Origin: Epiperipatus broadwayi
Taxonomy: Eukaryota; Onychophora; Udeonychophora; Euonychophora; Peripatidae
Length of the DNA stretch: 64,000 bases
Direction: 5' to 3'
Assembly (NCBI GenBank): GCA_028023455.1
Contig: JAQFVV010000112.1
Location: 1,922,001-1,986,000 of the forward strand
The notes beneath the pieces are model-generated. The model was not told where the DNA came from. It saw nothing but the letters and a program-made list of their open reading frames with translations, and made no database searches. Shown here piece after piece: positions 34,108 to 46,242 of this stretch. Positions within the stretch are counted from its first letter, which is position 1; every line of letters starts with the position of its first letter. A program made the translations under genes and the position numbers.

Positions 34108-36195
34108 GTATATCTTTTATTTTGTCCTATCATATTCTGAAATATTTTTAAAATTAATCTTATTAAGGCAATTGCACATATGTATTTACAATTTGTATGT
34201 ATGTTAAGTTTTCTACCTATTATTATTATCATCAATGGTAATAATTAGTTATTACTTGAAACTGCTCTAACAGAATTTATTAGCAATTTAATATTTAAAG
34301 TGGTACCCTAAATTTTAATAATTTTTTTACATAATTATAATCAACATATAAATGTCAATCGTAAAAGATTTAAATAAGTATTAGTTACACTTTGAAGCAA
34401 AAAGAGCTCAATACTTTGAGGATTGTCATGTCAAAGGCATGATAGAACTTAGACAAATATTTTTTTTTTGTTTATTTATTTTTAAAACTAAAAATATTTT
34501 AGGCTTCTTTTATATTTTGATTTTAAAATTTGTCAGATAATCTAAAATATCTCTTAGAATATCACTTATCAAATTCTGCAGTATCTTTTTTTATTATTAT
34601 TAAAATTTTAAAATTAAAAGAAATTTATTTAAAATTAAATATATTTACTTTTTTTTTTTTTACTAAAAAAATACATTACTAACATTTATATATATATTTA
34701 TCAAAGAAATATAGGTATTTGGCATATTTATATGAATAAAAATTTTCAATAAAAAATTTAAGATCTAAAGCTTTTAAAAAATTATTTATAAAAATGACAA
34801 AGAATCAAATTTTTGTGTGCCAAAGATTGTAATCTTGAATTTTTATGGACAAATGGAAAGTTATAGTTAAATGAAAAATCTTCATCTTTAGGCATAATAT
34901 CAGCCATTCAAAAAGAAGTATAGCGATTACAATTCAAGAAGAAAACAAAGAATATAGAGAAGAAAAAAAAATTGGAATCAGAATTTCTGTGTATGTAATT
35001 AAAGGATAGAAAGGTGATAGTAAAATCTTATTATCATAAGTAATACAGAGTTTTAAAGACTTATAATAATTAGATTCTACATTAATTGAAGTGACTGAAA
35101 TCAGTAAAATGAAAGAAGAGAAGGAAAAGATGAAAATCTGAATCAGCAAGTGATAATAATAAGTTACAACTATTTGATGGTATTAAATGGTTGAGAAAAA
35201 TGACTAAATAAAATTTTATAAACTTGAACTACTCATTTATATTATGTTATGCAGAAAATGATTTATTTGTATTCTCAGCATCTTCCCATTATCCAAAGTA
35301 TATATCTTTTATATTTTTAAAACTCCAAAATAATTTTTAAATAATCATTTGTTATGTATTTTTTATTTATTTTTTTTGTATTTGGAGAAAAAGAAAAAAA
35401 ATGAAATTACTTTATTCCATCTCAAATTGTAGGCTGCACTTGATTTGTCACTATTATAAAATTGTGTAGCTAAACAAATCAATATTATTACAGTATGTAA
35501 TCTATTTTAAGATTTATAATCTATCTGCCAAGTAGCATTTAGAGAAAAAAACAATGAAGAAATTAATCCATAAAAAAATTAAATATACATATTTGTTTGT
35601 TCAAAAAAAAAAAAAAATTATTCCAACTTGAATGAAGTATGTTAAATATTTATTTTATTGTAACAATAAAATTATTAAATATTTTTTTATTATTAATTTT
35701 ATGATGAAAAACTTTTTTTTAAGGATTAATTAATTTTTTCACTTTATTATTGGGATAACAACTAAGGGACCCCTTATTTTTCAAATGATAATAAAAGTTA
35801 ATTTTAGCAAAAAATAGCCAAATTAACAATGGAAAACTTAGATTTTTTTTAAAATGGAAGCAATTGTTTTACATTTTAATGCATGATAATTTGAAATTAT
35901 ATTTCAAATACTTATTACTGACATTTTAATTATTATGTAATAATTTTTTTGTTTAACACATTTGTAGCTATAATGTTTTTAGTTTCATATCAAGTATAAA
36001 ATTTTTAAGAAAATGAGAGTACATGACAGCAAAATTTGTATCAAAACTAATTCATCGCACATTTTCCATACACTTAATCTTTACTAATTTAAAAATTACA
36101 TTTCAAACACTTATTATTATTATTTAATGTATTATGGATTTTTTTTGTATGTGTGTTTTTAAAATTTTTTTTCAACAAATACATAGATATATATG

Positions 36196-36437
36196 TATTT
36201 ATTGTTTGGACTATTTCCATCATCTAATATGAGTATTGAATTTCTTTAGAAAAATTTAACTTTATTTAAATATTCCAAATACATTCAACTGTTAGTAATA
36301 GCATATCAAACAGGTTAGTATATGCACAATGTTTCAAGATGTATTATTCTCCCCTTTTTTTCAGGTGTTGCTGGCCTGATCAGTGACAGTACTAGCATGG
36401 GACTCGAACCTGGATCCTTAGATTCTTGAGTGGTTGT
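36196..36437 (-). repeat. tRNA-derived SINE, copy 2 (minus strand)
   Basis: It is the reverse complement of the SINE at 1231: it begins at the tail side (TTTGGACTATTTCCATCATC) and ends at the anticodon-like part (GGATCCTTAGATTCTTGAG). The B-box complement GGGACTCGAACCTGGATCC lies at 36400-36418. It sits head-to-head with the next copy, making a large inverted repeat. Confidence 0.75.
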
Positions 36438-36796
36438 TAAAATTCAATATTCAGAATCTAAGGGTCCAGGTTCAATTCCCATGCTAGTACTGACACTAGT
36501 CAAGCCAGCAACACCTGAAGAAGAGGGGAGAATAATACCCTTAAAAATTCAATACTCAAGAATCTAAGGGTTCAGTTCAGGTTCGATTTCCATGCTAGTA
36601 CTATAACTGGTCAGGCCAGCAACACCTGAAGAAGATGGAGAATAATATATTTTGAAATGTTGTGCATATATTAATCTGTTAGATGTGCTATTACTAACAG
36701 TTGAATGTATTTGAAATATTTAAATAAAATTAAATTTTTCTAAAGACATTGAATCTCATATTAGATAATGGAAATAATCTAAAACAATAAATACAA
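36438..36796 (+). repeat. tRNA-derived SINE, copy 3, with internal tandem duplication
   Basis: Two successive heads are present: AATCTAAGGGTCCAGGTTCA near 36456 and AATCTAAGGGTTCAGTTCAG near 36560. Each is followed by CATGCTAGTACT and CCAGCAACACCTGAAGAAGA. Only the second continues into the full tail (to about 36796). This is a ~105-bp duplication of the tRNA-related part, or an insertion of one truncated copy into another. Confidence 0.75.
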
Positions 36797-37624
36797 CTAA
36801 AACACTATCATCACAAAACTTCAGGAAAGCAATAGATGTATGTAATTTTTTATAAATTAGTTTTTTTTTATTACAAACACACTTTTTGCCAACAATTTTT
36901 TATGGAATTACTTTTTTTCATTGTTTTTTTTTTTTTATTAACCAGTGATTAAATTGTGAAATATAATTATATCATAAACTATAACAATATTAACAAATCT
37001 TTTTGATAGAGAGGGGAATTTTTATTTTTTAAAAGTTTGAGAATCATTGGTACAGAATAGAATGATTACTATTAAAGAATAATATTTAAATCACATTGGT
37101 GAGTTTATCAATTACAACAAAATTTTATAATTTCTGTTAGCAGTTCTTATAAGTATATTTAAGCCCTCCAAGTCTGTGGGATGTTTTAACTATTGTTTCA
37201 AACTTATAGTGTCAGTGATAGTTCAGCGGCATTAAAAGTTTATTTCTAAGAGGGGAGGGAGGGGCAATCATATTTCAATTTCTAGATTGTATCCCAAAAT
37301 CTGTAATTATTAACAAATTTATTATACAATATAAGATTCTACAGATTCAAAAGCTCAAAATTTAATTTTATTTGTACATGTATATTAAAATTAAATTGCA
37401 GGTGATGTAAAATGGATTAAAGTTCTTATTTAGTTCATTAGAGTGATAGTGAGTTTTATTTTAAATGAAGACAGATAATCATAAGATCAGTAATTATTAT
37501 GTAGATATTGCTTTAAGGAAACTGTACATTCTACTGTATATTTGATTAAGTAATTTTACTGTTATGTTGCTATTTATAAAGCAGAGATTTTTTTTATATG
37601 TTTTCATATAACTTTATTTATCTG

Positions 37625-38300
37625 TCTGCCTGAGAAATGTTGTAACTCAATTTTCACTCATTTCACAATTTCCTGTCTGTTGAAACTTTGCATACATGTG
37701 TTTTTGACGATAATACATTTTTTTAAATTTGCAGTTTTAGCAACAAAAAAAAAGAAAAAATTGTAAATAAATTAATGGGGAAAAAGTCATTAAAATAGAA
37801 TACTATTTGCCATTTTATATAGCAAAGTTACAATTTCTTAAACAAAATGATAACTAGGAATAAATCTCTGAATAAAAAATAACTGTAATGTTGAATCTTT
37901 TAACAAAGCCAACTCATCTCATAGTTTTTTATGTTTAGACAATTACAAATACTTCACAAGAATATCTATATATTGTTTGTAAAATTCTAAACTTTATTGA
38001 GTCTTTACAATTTTTTCAATATCATTTTATTATTATTAAATGTGGCATAATATAATTTAAAAAATGGACAATTAAGCAAAAATGAATAAAAAAATTATTT
38101 TATTTAAGCAAGCAAAAGGAATTACATTTGTTTATTAAATAGATGCATTTAAAAAAGTTATGTTGCATTAAGAACACCTTTACTTTGCTCTCTAGTTTTA
38201 AGAAAATTATAAAACTAAAAAGAAAATTTTAAAGAAATACTTTTTTTCATATAAATGCATTAAAAAAAAAGAATCAAAAGTAAATTTTCTTCCAGTTTCA
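37625..38300 (+). repeat. Dispersed repeat family D, copy 1
   Basis: The segment TTGTAACTCAATTTT, then GAAACTTTGCATACATGTGT and GACGATAATACATTTTTT, matches 48250-48330 (GGTAACTCAATTTTTGGCCT, GAAAGTTTGCATACATATGT, GATGATAATATATTTTTTAA). Weaker similarity continues downstream. The segment is noncoding and its class is unknown. Confidence 0.5.
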
Positions 38301-38824
38301 TAATAAGTGTATGGTGCTCATGTTCAGAAATAGTCTAAGAATATTTCTAAACATAAGCACCACATGCTTTTATTTTGTTTGCATAATGTCAAGATATTGT
38401 GAAAATTGATGAAAAAAAAATTTTTTTTTAATGAAAACAATTCCAAGATTTGTCTTTTTTTTTTTTTCTAAGTGAATTAATTTTGTATTAAAGTTTTTGC
38501 CTGTTATAAATTTATTACAAAATGGAAACCAAATAATTTTTTATAAAGTGATTTAATATAATAAACGAATATATGTGGTGCAAAAATATTCTATATAAAA
38601 ATGTGAACTCTCCAGTATATTCAGCTTTATCAAATATATTGCCACTTTTTTAACAATTAACAGAAACCAGAGGATACAAAGGTCTATTCCTGCTATTTAT
38701 TTTTTTAATATTTACTTATTTTATTATTCATTCATGATGTTCTATTATACATTATTCTTTTTTGTGTATATACCCTTTATTATATTTTTGTTTTGGACTG
38801 CAGAAAGGAGTTTGCTATTAACTG

Positions 38825-41800
38825 AAAGGAGACCCTTTGATTCCTCTTGGAGGCCTTAAAGGAACCGAGCAGGGCAAATTCCTAATGTCCACTCCATACG
38901 TTCTTGTTGTTGCAGCTGTTATTACTATGTGATTATTCATATAGTATACAAACATGGATGGGCTGCTCACCAACATGCATTAGCCAGCATGGTGAGTTTA
39001 TTGGCTTTTTACCTCTGAGTTTAAGATCAAGAAACACCATGGTCTTTCTTCTCAGTTGCCTGATAAGGCAGAATGAATGTATGTGTAAATGATAAATATT
39101 TTTCCAATAGATATATACAATCATGACAGACAAAAATAAATCATGGCCCTTATTCCCAGGAGGCTGTAAAGTCACCAACCAAGGCAGCGGTTGGTGGCCG
39201 AAGGCGGAGGGTGCTAAGAATCCCCTTGATTGTGGACCCAGGCTGCCATTTGATGATGACTTTTTATTTAGGTACTTACAACTGCAGATCACTTTCAAGT
39301 GAAGGAAGATTGCAAGAATTAGAAGAACTGTCTTATATTAAATGGGACATTATTGGACTTTGTGAAGTTAGAAGAAAAGGTGAAGAGACAATTGATTTAA
39401 AAAGTGGACATGTACTCTACTATAAAGGCACAAATATTGGAAATACAAGTGGAGTAGGATTCATTATAAATAAAAAGTGGAAGAACAACATTGTGGAGAT
39501 TGATGGTGTATCAGACAGAGTGGCAAGATTAGTTATACAACTTAATAGCAGATACCAAATGCAGATAATTCAGGTTTATGCCCCAACAAGTTCTCATAGT
39601 GATGAAGTAGTAGAAGATTTTTATATGGATGTACAAAAGGCTTTTGATCAGAGTAAACAACATTTTAAAATTGTTATGGGAGACTTTAATGCTAGAATTG
39701 GTAAACAAATGAAAGATGAAAGTGCTGTAGGTAATTTTGGTTATGGTAATAGAAATGAGAGAGGACATAGACTTGTGGAGTTTGCAGAAAAAGAAAAACT
39801 TTATATTATGAATTCTTTTTTTGAGAAAAATGTTAAAAGGAAATGGACATGGAAGCATCCAAATGAAGGTACAGCAGAATTGGATTATATTTTGACTAAC
39901 AGAAAATACATATTTCAAGATTGTAATGTTCTTAATAAATTTAACACAGGAAGTGATCATCGATTAGTAAGATGTAATGTGTTAATGCAAAACTAGAGAG
40001 ACAAAAATTATTAAGAAAAACAATATTTACAGTTGATATTCCTAATCTTCAGAAACATTCTAATGAATTTAAATTAGAACTTACAAATCAGTTTCAAGTA
40101 TTAGTAGATTTTGAACATGATTCAGATTTGAATGAAATTAATATGAAAATAACTGATACACTTTTAAAAACTGCAACAAAGATAGCTGGTAGAAAAAAGC
40201 AGCAATTGACTAATAAAATTTCTACTGAGACTAGAGAATTTATGAAGAAAAGAAGGAATATGAAGATATACAAAAATGATGCATTAAAAAGGATTGAATA
40301 TCTCAAATTTTGTAAAATGGTGTGGAAAAGAGTTGAAAATGATATAAGAAAGTATAACTGTGAACTAGCAAGAAAAGCTGTAGAAGAGAATAAAAGTCTC
40401 AAGAGTGTAAAACAACATTTTGGTATTGGTAGGAAATTTATATCTGCAATAAGAAAAAAAGATGGAATTATTACTAAAAAGAGAGATGACATCATGAAAT
40501 GGGTAGAAGACTTCTATCAAGAATTATATAGTAATAAAGAACAAGTACCTCCTATATCTATTATATCTTCCGAATTGCCCAGAATTTTAAATGAAGAAGT
40601 GAGACATGCAATTAAATGTATGAAGAAAGGAAAGGCTCCAGGTAATGATGGAATTATAATTGATATATTAAAAGAAGCAGGTGAAGAAATAGAAAATTTT
40701 TTAGCAAAGTTATATACCAAATGTCTAAATGATAAAGATGTACCAGATGATTGGAAGAATGCAGTCATAATATTAATATTTTAAAAAGGTGATAAAGAAG
40801 ATATTAGAAATTACAGACCTACACCTTTTATCAGTTTTATACAAAATTTTTACAAAGATAATTACAACTCGTCTACAGAGAACATTGGATTTCCACCAAC
40901 CAAGAGAACAAGCTGGATTTAAAAGTGGTTTTAGTACAGTAGATCATATCCAGGTATTGAGAGAAGTTATAGAAAGGACAAATGAATATGAGTTGCCATT
41001 ATGCTTTGGATTTGTAGATTATGAAAAGGCATTTGATTCTATAAACATTTCTTCAGTGATTAAAGCATTGGATCATCAAGGTATAGATCCAGGATATTGT
41101 CATATTTTAAAGAATATTTATAAAAATGCAACAGCAACAATTAGATTACATAATGATACTAGGAAAGTCAACATTGAGAAAGGTGTAAGACAGGGTGACT
41201 CCATATCTCCAAAACTTTTTACAGCAGTGCTGCAAGAAGTATTTTGTGGATTAAAATGGGAAGCTAAAGGAGTGAAAGTAAATGGAGATTATTTAAGTCA
41301 TTTAGATTTTGCAGATGATGTAGTTGTTTTTGCAAATAATGCTTTAGAGCTGCAGGAAATGTTGCAGGAGTTATCAGATGAAAGTAGGACTAAAGATAAA
41401 TGTTAAAAAGACTAAAGTAATGTTTAATGGATTTTCTCAAAATATGAAAATAAAGATTGATTATGATGAGTTAGAAGAAGTTAACAGCTACAAATACCTT
41501 GGTCAGATTATTAATACAGATGGAAACATAATGGATGAAATTAATCATAGAATTAAACTTGGTTGGAGTGCTTTTGGTAGAAATAACTTGATACTAAAAG
41601 GAAATATGCCTATGTGTTTGAAATGGAAGGTTTTTAATAAATGCGTTTTACCAGTTTTTACTTATGGATCTGAGACTTGGGCACTTAATAGAAGAGCAAT
41701 ACAGAGACTTTATACCACTCAAAGAAGTATGGAGAGATGCATGTTAGGAATAACAAGAAGAGATCGAAAATGCAATATATGGGTAAGAGAACAAACAGGT

Positions 41801-42063
41801 GTTACTGATCTCACTAAAAAATTAAAAGACTGAAATGGAGTTGGGCTGGACATATTGCAAGAAGTGATGATATTAGATGGACAATTGAAATATTAAATTG
41901 GATTCCAAGAGATTGTAAAAGACCCAGAAAGAGACCACATGAGAGTGATGGATGAAATAAGAAAGTGTGCAAGGGTGATGTGGAGAAGAGGAGCTAAAGA
42001 TCGGAGATGGATTGAACTTGGAAAGACCTTCATCCTGCATTGGATTGATAATAGTTGATGATA
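38825..42063 (+). pseudogene. Near-full-length RTE LINE copy, broken, sense strand in Mff intron
   Basis: It is collinear with the intact RTE over its whole length and clearly closely related to it. The endonuclease part (39211-39996) starts downstream of the original ATG, because the leader frame shifts near 39230. Lesions seen by direct comparison: a 4-base deletion near 39977 (frameshift after HRLVRC), a T for A change at about 40784 making a stop in the IFKKGDK motif, a 2-base deletion near 40823, an 8-base deletion near 41390 and a single-base deletion near 41820. The RT motifs GFVDYEKAFDS (near 41010) and FADD (near 41310) remain readable. It ends in GTTGATGAT. Confidence 0.9.
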
Positions 42064-42463
42064 TTTTTATTTTAACAATATATTGTATTATTATTCAGAT
42101 TATCCAGCAGGCTTCTTCAAATTTTCAGTTGTCTTATTTTAATAAAATTGTAATTAAAATGCATATTAACTCAGCAGATTGCTATATAGAAAATGCAGTT
42201 AATTTAAAAGTACGAGAGAAAGAGTGTATTATTTTAATATTCATTCATTTATTTTTATCACTAATTTTATTATCTATAAAAACAAAAAATAATAATATTA
42301 ATGTTTTATTATTTCTTCTTTTGCTATTTTTAATTGAAATATCCAAATGAATGTTTTAAATTTTGTCAGTATTTTATCTTAATTTATATTTTAAAAAATT
42401 AAACAAATAGTTTGATATTATTTAAACAAAATTAAATTTTTTAAATTTTTTTTCTTATTCTAG

Positions 42464-42683
42464 TAATTCTTCATTATCTGGTCGTTTCTCTCCACCGGAT
42501 GGCATGCTTAGTCCTACAGAAGAAATGGTTCTTCTACGCCGCCATGTAAGCAAATTATCGCGACGAGTTATGAATTTGGAAAAGGACTCACAACAACATT
42601 CCCAGCGAGACTGGTTTTTCTATTCCTTAGCATGTGCATATTTTTTAATTAAAGGATTATCTTGGCTAAAAAGGAACTGGTAA
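42464..42683 (+). CDS. Mff: Mitochondrial fission factor, last coding exon (residues 147-219)
   Basis: It completes Ser147 and encodes a Ser/Pro-rich linker, then an amphipathic coiled-coil-like helix (about 166-195, with LLRRHVSKLSRRVMNLEKDS). A single membrane anchor follows (about 197-215, WFFYSLACAYFLIKGLSWL), with a short basic tail KRNW at the C-terminus. This is the typical tail-anchored end of Mff, which allows dimerisation and insertion in the outer mitochondrial and peroxisomal membranes. The TAA stop is at 42681-42683. Total protein is 219 aa, at the short end of the family, consistent with few or no alternative internal exons being included. Confidence 0.92.
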
Positions 42684-42687
42684 TAAA
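42682..42687 (+). terminator. AATAAA poly(A) signal overlapping the Mff stop
   Basis: An AATAAA hexamer overlaps the TAA stop codon. Use of it would give an almost absent 3' UTR. Later hexamers (for example near 42909, 43163 and 44760) are more plausible ends; the sequence alone does not decide. Confidence 0.3.
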
Positions 42688-45419
42688 GAAAACAAAAAAA
42701 AAATGTATATTTTTATTGAACATTTGATACTTGTAATTCTAAAACAAAAAAAGAATTAACTTACGAAGCTTTCTAATACATTTTCATGATTATATAAAAA
42801 CTGCCAGATTATGAAAACTTTCTTTGATAATTTCATCAAGGAGACGTTTTTTGACCAGCATTAGCTTTTTAATGAATTACACTGTTATAATTTTGTAAGT
42901 TACCATACCAAAATAAACAAAAGAAATCACAGTTGATATTCAGCAGTGGATTTGTGACTAAGTTGAACCTCACTCCTTGAGGTTTTGTATCATAGATCTC
43001 GTGTAGTGATGGATGCTAATTATTGAACAATATAGATATTATTTGTAGAATGAAATGCAAAATTTTTTATTTTCATCATTAAGACAGATTTTTTAATGAA
43101 TTGATCTAAGTCAGTTGTCTGCCATAATATCATCAGTAAATGCACTTAATTTTTATCATGCTTAATAAATTATTTTTATATTAAATATTTAATTTTCAAA
43201 AAGTCAGACTGAATTTATGTGTATTTTTTTTTTTTTTTTAAAGTTATGTTTATTTTGAATTACTTTAAAGTTTCAGCATTGAATGAATTTTTTTCAATGT
43301 AAGATTAAATGTATTAGTTTTTAAACTGTTTTCATGATATTTATAAACTATATAATAATAATTTTGTCAAATTTTTTTTGGAACCTGTTCATTGGTAAGC
43401 ATGTGTATCAGTATATAATAAGAAGCAGTGAGAATGATAAATAATAGTACTATTTTTTTGATTTTAATAGTGATTTCTATGTTAATAACAGTTAGTGTAC
43501 CTGACTACTTTCATCCAGGATAGCTGGATTCAATTCCCATTATGGTAACTTCATCTTTTGCCCTACATAATTTAGAGCAATGGTAGTGTCAGACTCGAGC
43601 TTAAGGTCCTAGAATTGATTCCAGTATTGATCCTTCTGATACTCGAACTTTTTATGAATTCTCAAACTACAAAGTTTTTCGATTATTATTAATGATGATT
43701 AGATTAATATTTTTGACAACGTTTCTCAATGAGATTCAAAATATGTAAGTATTTAAATGTAGAGATATCAACAATTGTAAATGCTATATCAGAAGTGTTC
43801 AAACTTTTTTAATGGCGTCTTTCCTCTTTTTAGATCTAAACTCAATCCTGTTTTATATAAGACAATTTCCTGTACAATAACATCTATAAAAAGTAGGTAA
43901 AAATCATATGAAATAAATTATTACAATACATAATAGAATGTAAATCATACTAAAATTGAAAAATAAAACATAATAGTCTAACATATAAAAGTGTTTGTTT
44001 CATATTTATTCTAATGGCTATAATGCTATATTTTTTAGATTATAAATTGATCTTATTTGCAATATATAACACTTTTTATACTGTCATCCAAAAACATTTT
44101 AACTTTTTCACATTAAAACCATAATAATAACTTATCTTTATTATTTTATTCTTATTTAAAATATTTAGAAAAAGTTGCAATTCTTTTTTTTCCCTATATA
44201 TATATATTTTTTTTCACAATTCTCTTGATGAGATGTATAGAAGCAAAACCTCTATTGGCTAGAATAAGTAATAAAAAAGGAATTTTCAAATTTTTTAAAA
44301 TGTTTTGAATAAGAATAAATTTTATGGTTTTAGTGAGAACTTGGAGAAAATTTTTGGGCGATAATATAAAAAATTTTGTACCAAGAGTAAGATTATTTAT
44401 AAGTTAAAAAATCACATCACTCACTTTCTAAACTATATTTACAATATTTAGCAAATCTTGCCAAAATTTTATCAAGACAATAGTGTATAGGTTAGAAAAT
44501 ATATTTTCATTTTCTATCTATGCATAATATTGTCTTGATAATGGGTGATGAAATTTGACTAAATTTTGTGTGGTTTTAGGATTTCAAGCAATAGAATAAA
44601 ATATATAGACTTTTATATGCTGATTTAAAGTTTTGTTTTTAATTTTAGGATGACTTATGTTTGGTTTCTGTTTTATATGGAAATACCTAATTTTTGTACA
44701 TTTATTAAAAGTTATTTGCCTTGATAGTGATTATAATTATATATCAAAATATAGAACTGAATAAAGAATATTTTGATGCATATTAAATAAGATTTAAAGC
44801 AACTGATTTGGTGTTTTTATGTATTTTTAAAATATAGACCTTTGAAAAGACAAAAAAAATATCTCTTAATTCTCTGCTGGTATGCAATTGCATAAAAAAT
44901 AATTACTCAAATTAAAAATATTAAATTGCTTATTTTTTAGACTTTCATGTATATATCATCTTCAGTTTTATTTAAAGGTGATTTATTAAAATTTTTAATC
45001 TTGGATTTCTTGCAAATCTAAATTAAAAAAAAAAAAACAATATTGTATCATTTGCGAATTGTTTCATTGTGGAATCGCATGCATTTTTCAGAAATATTAT
45101 ATAAATGGAAAAATTTACGATTGTAAAAGCACAATTCAAAAACTGAATTAGCATATTGAAATAGGGTTAAACTTATAATAGAGGATTAAGTGAAGTAGCT
45201 TTGGAAAATAAAAATTCATAAGTTAAAACATTAACAATGATATGACTCAGCAGATGCTTCATGGTCCAGACACCAAGTCAGCAACATATTGAAAAGTCGT
45301 CTTATAATGAGGTAAACAGTTAGTGTTCAGTTTTGTTTTCACTTTCCTGAAATGTAAATATTGTATAATGTTTCTTTTTTTTTTTGCATGTAAATTAACT
45401 AGATAACTTTATTTTTGAT
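42688..45419. other. Probable Mff 3' UTR followed by AT-rich intergenic DNA
   Basis: There is no coding region. It contains a SINE-like fragment at about 43590-43670 (plus, similar to 28445-28540), an extra B-box-like TGGATTCAATTCCCATTATG near 43529, and a hairpin at 44448-44568. Several AATAAA signals occur. The extent of the 3' UTR cannot be set from the sequence. Confidence 0.45.
44448..44568. repeat. Imperfect hairpin
   Basis: The inner arms TTATCAAGACAATAGTGTAT... and ...ATAATATTGTCTTGATAA (about 32 bases each, centre near 44505) pair well. Weaker pairing extends outward (ATTTAGCAAAT with AATTTGACTAAAT). Confidence 0.65.
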
Positions 45420-45752
45420 ATTGTTAAACAAATTTTCTATTATCCTATAATAGCATTTTTTGTCTTGAGCTTAATTAGAAGTTTTTCTTTTACTTCTAAC
45501 CCATGTTATTATAAGGATTGAAATCCAGACTCACATTTTCTTTTGACATCCTATAAATAATAATTTATCTGCCCAGAGAGTTGTGTAAATAAACAAAATA
45601 CACTATGGGATTATTTCCATATAATGAACTAGCTATCCTTATATTTGATGTTGCTAGGAAACCATCAAATATCCTATAAGCTTTTTTGTCTTAAGTTTAT
45701 CTAGAAGTAAAAGGTTTTCTTTAATTCTTATCCATGTTATAAGGATTTTTAA
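45420..45752. repeat. Direct repeat pair
   Basis: Two similar ~110-bp segments (about 45430-45525 and 45645-45750) share TATCCTATAAxAGC, TTTTTTGTCTTxAGxTTAxT and ATCCATGTTATAAGGAT-like blocks. They are noncoding and of unknown class. Confidence 0.55.
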
Positions 45753-45821
45753 AATTCATTATTGCTGAAAATGCAAATAAAAGCGGACTTTCTGTTGTAA
45801 CCCATTTAACAAAGACTCCAA

Positions 45822-46175
45822 GATGTTAAAACAATTATTAAAACAGACAAAACTCACTATACGTATTGCCACACACAGCAAGCTAGAGTAATCAGTGGAG
45901 GTCAGAAGGCTTGTGCATAAAATCCCCATCTAGTGCCTACTCATCCAATATCCCCAGACTAGCTCCTGGCCTTCGTCAGCAAGGAGCTTTGGATCTGAGA
46001 GCACTGCACATAGATCTTAGGATCTAATGCAACCCTCTAGCAGCCACCTTTTATCTCCACTTAACTACACAACCATTTTTTCTTAAATTGAAAACATCTT
46101 AATATTTTCAATCCAAGTTCATTAGCTTATATATTCATATAGGTCTGAACTCAGTTCAGTACCTATACATTTTGA
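45822..46175. repeat. Foldback family B, copy forming the left half of a composite palindrome
   Basis: It contains AAAACAGACAAAACTCACTA, CACAGCAAGCTAGAGTAATC, GATCTTAGGATCTAATGCAA and CCTCTAGCAGCCACCTTTTA, and ends with GTCTGAACTCAGTTCAGTAC. Its interior is the reverse complement of 46360-46690, so the two copies together form a ~870-bp inverted repeat. Confidence 0.75.
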
Positions 46176-46242
46176 TGTCATTGGTTCTTTAATAACCATA
46201 GCCACCACTATCCTATTAGACAGGATTGGTGTTAAGCCAATA

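Larger units (their letters stand above)
34108..42463 (+). other. Mff intron before the last exon (8.4 kb)
   Basis: It is bounded by GT at 34108 and AG at 42462-42463 (TTCTTATTCTAG). Contents: 34108-36195 AT-rich, nothing recognised; an inverted SINE pair at 36196-36796; 36800-38824 AT-rich with a repeat-family D segment at about 37625-38300; a sense-oriented RTE copy at 38825-42063; and ~400 bases of AT-rich DNA before the exon. Vertebrate Mff has alternative exons in the corresponding central region; I could not identify any here. Confidence 0.7.

Noticed and set aside
33929-34207. 92-codon ORF starting at an internal Met in Mff exon 2
   Set aside because: It runs past a good splice donor into the intron; the spliced frame joins the last exon perfectly, so the read-through is not the main product.
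39529-39960. Minus-strand ORFs at 39529-39960, 40094-40495 and 40517-40768
   Set aside because: Antisense shadows of the broken sense-strand RTE copy.
42012-42350. 112-codon ORF after the RTE copy
   Set aside because: It begins in the out-of-frame RTE 3' end and continues as low-complexity I/L/K/N translation of intron DNA.
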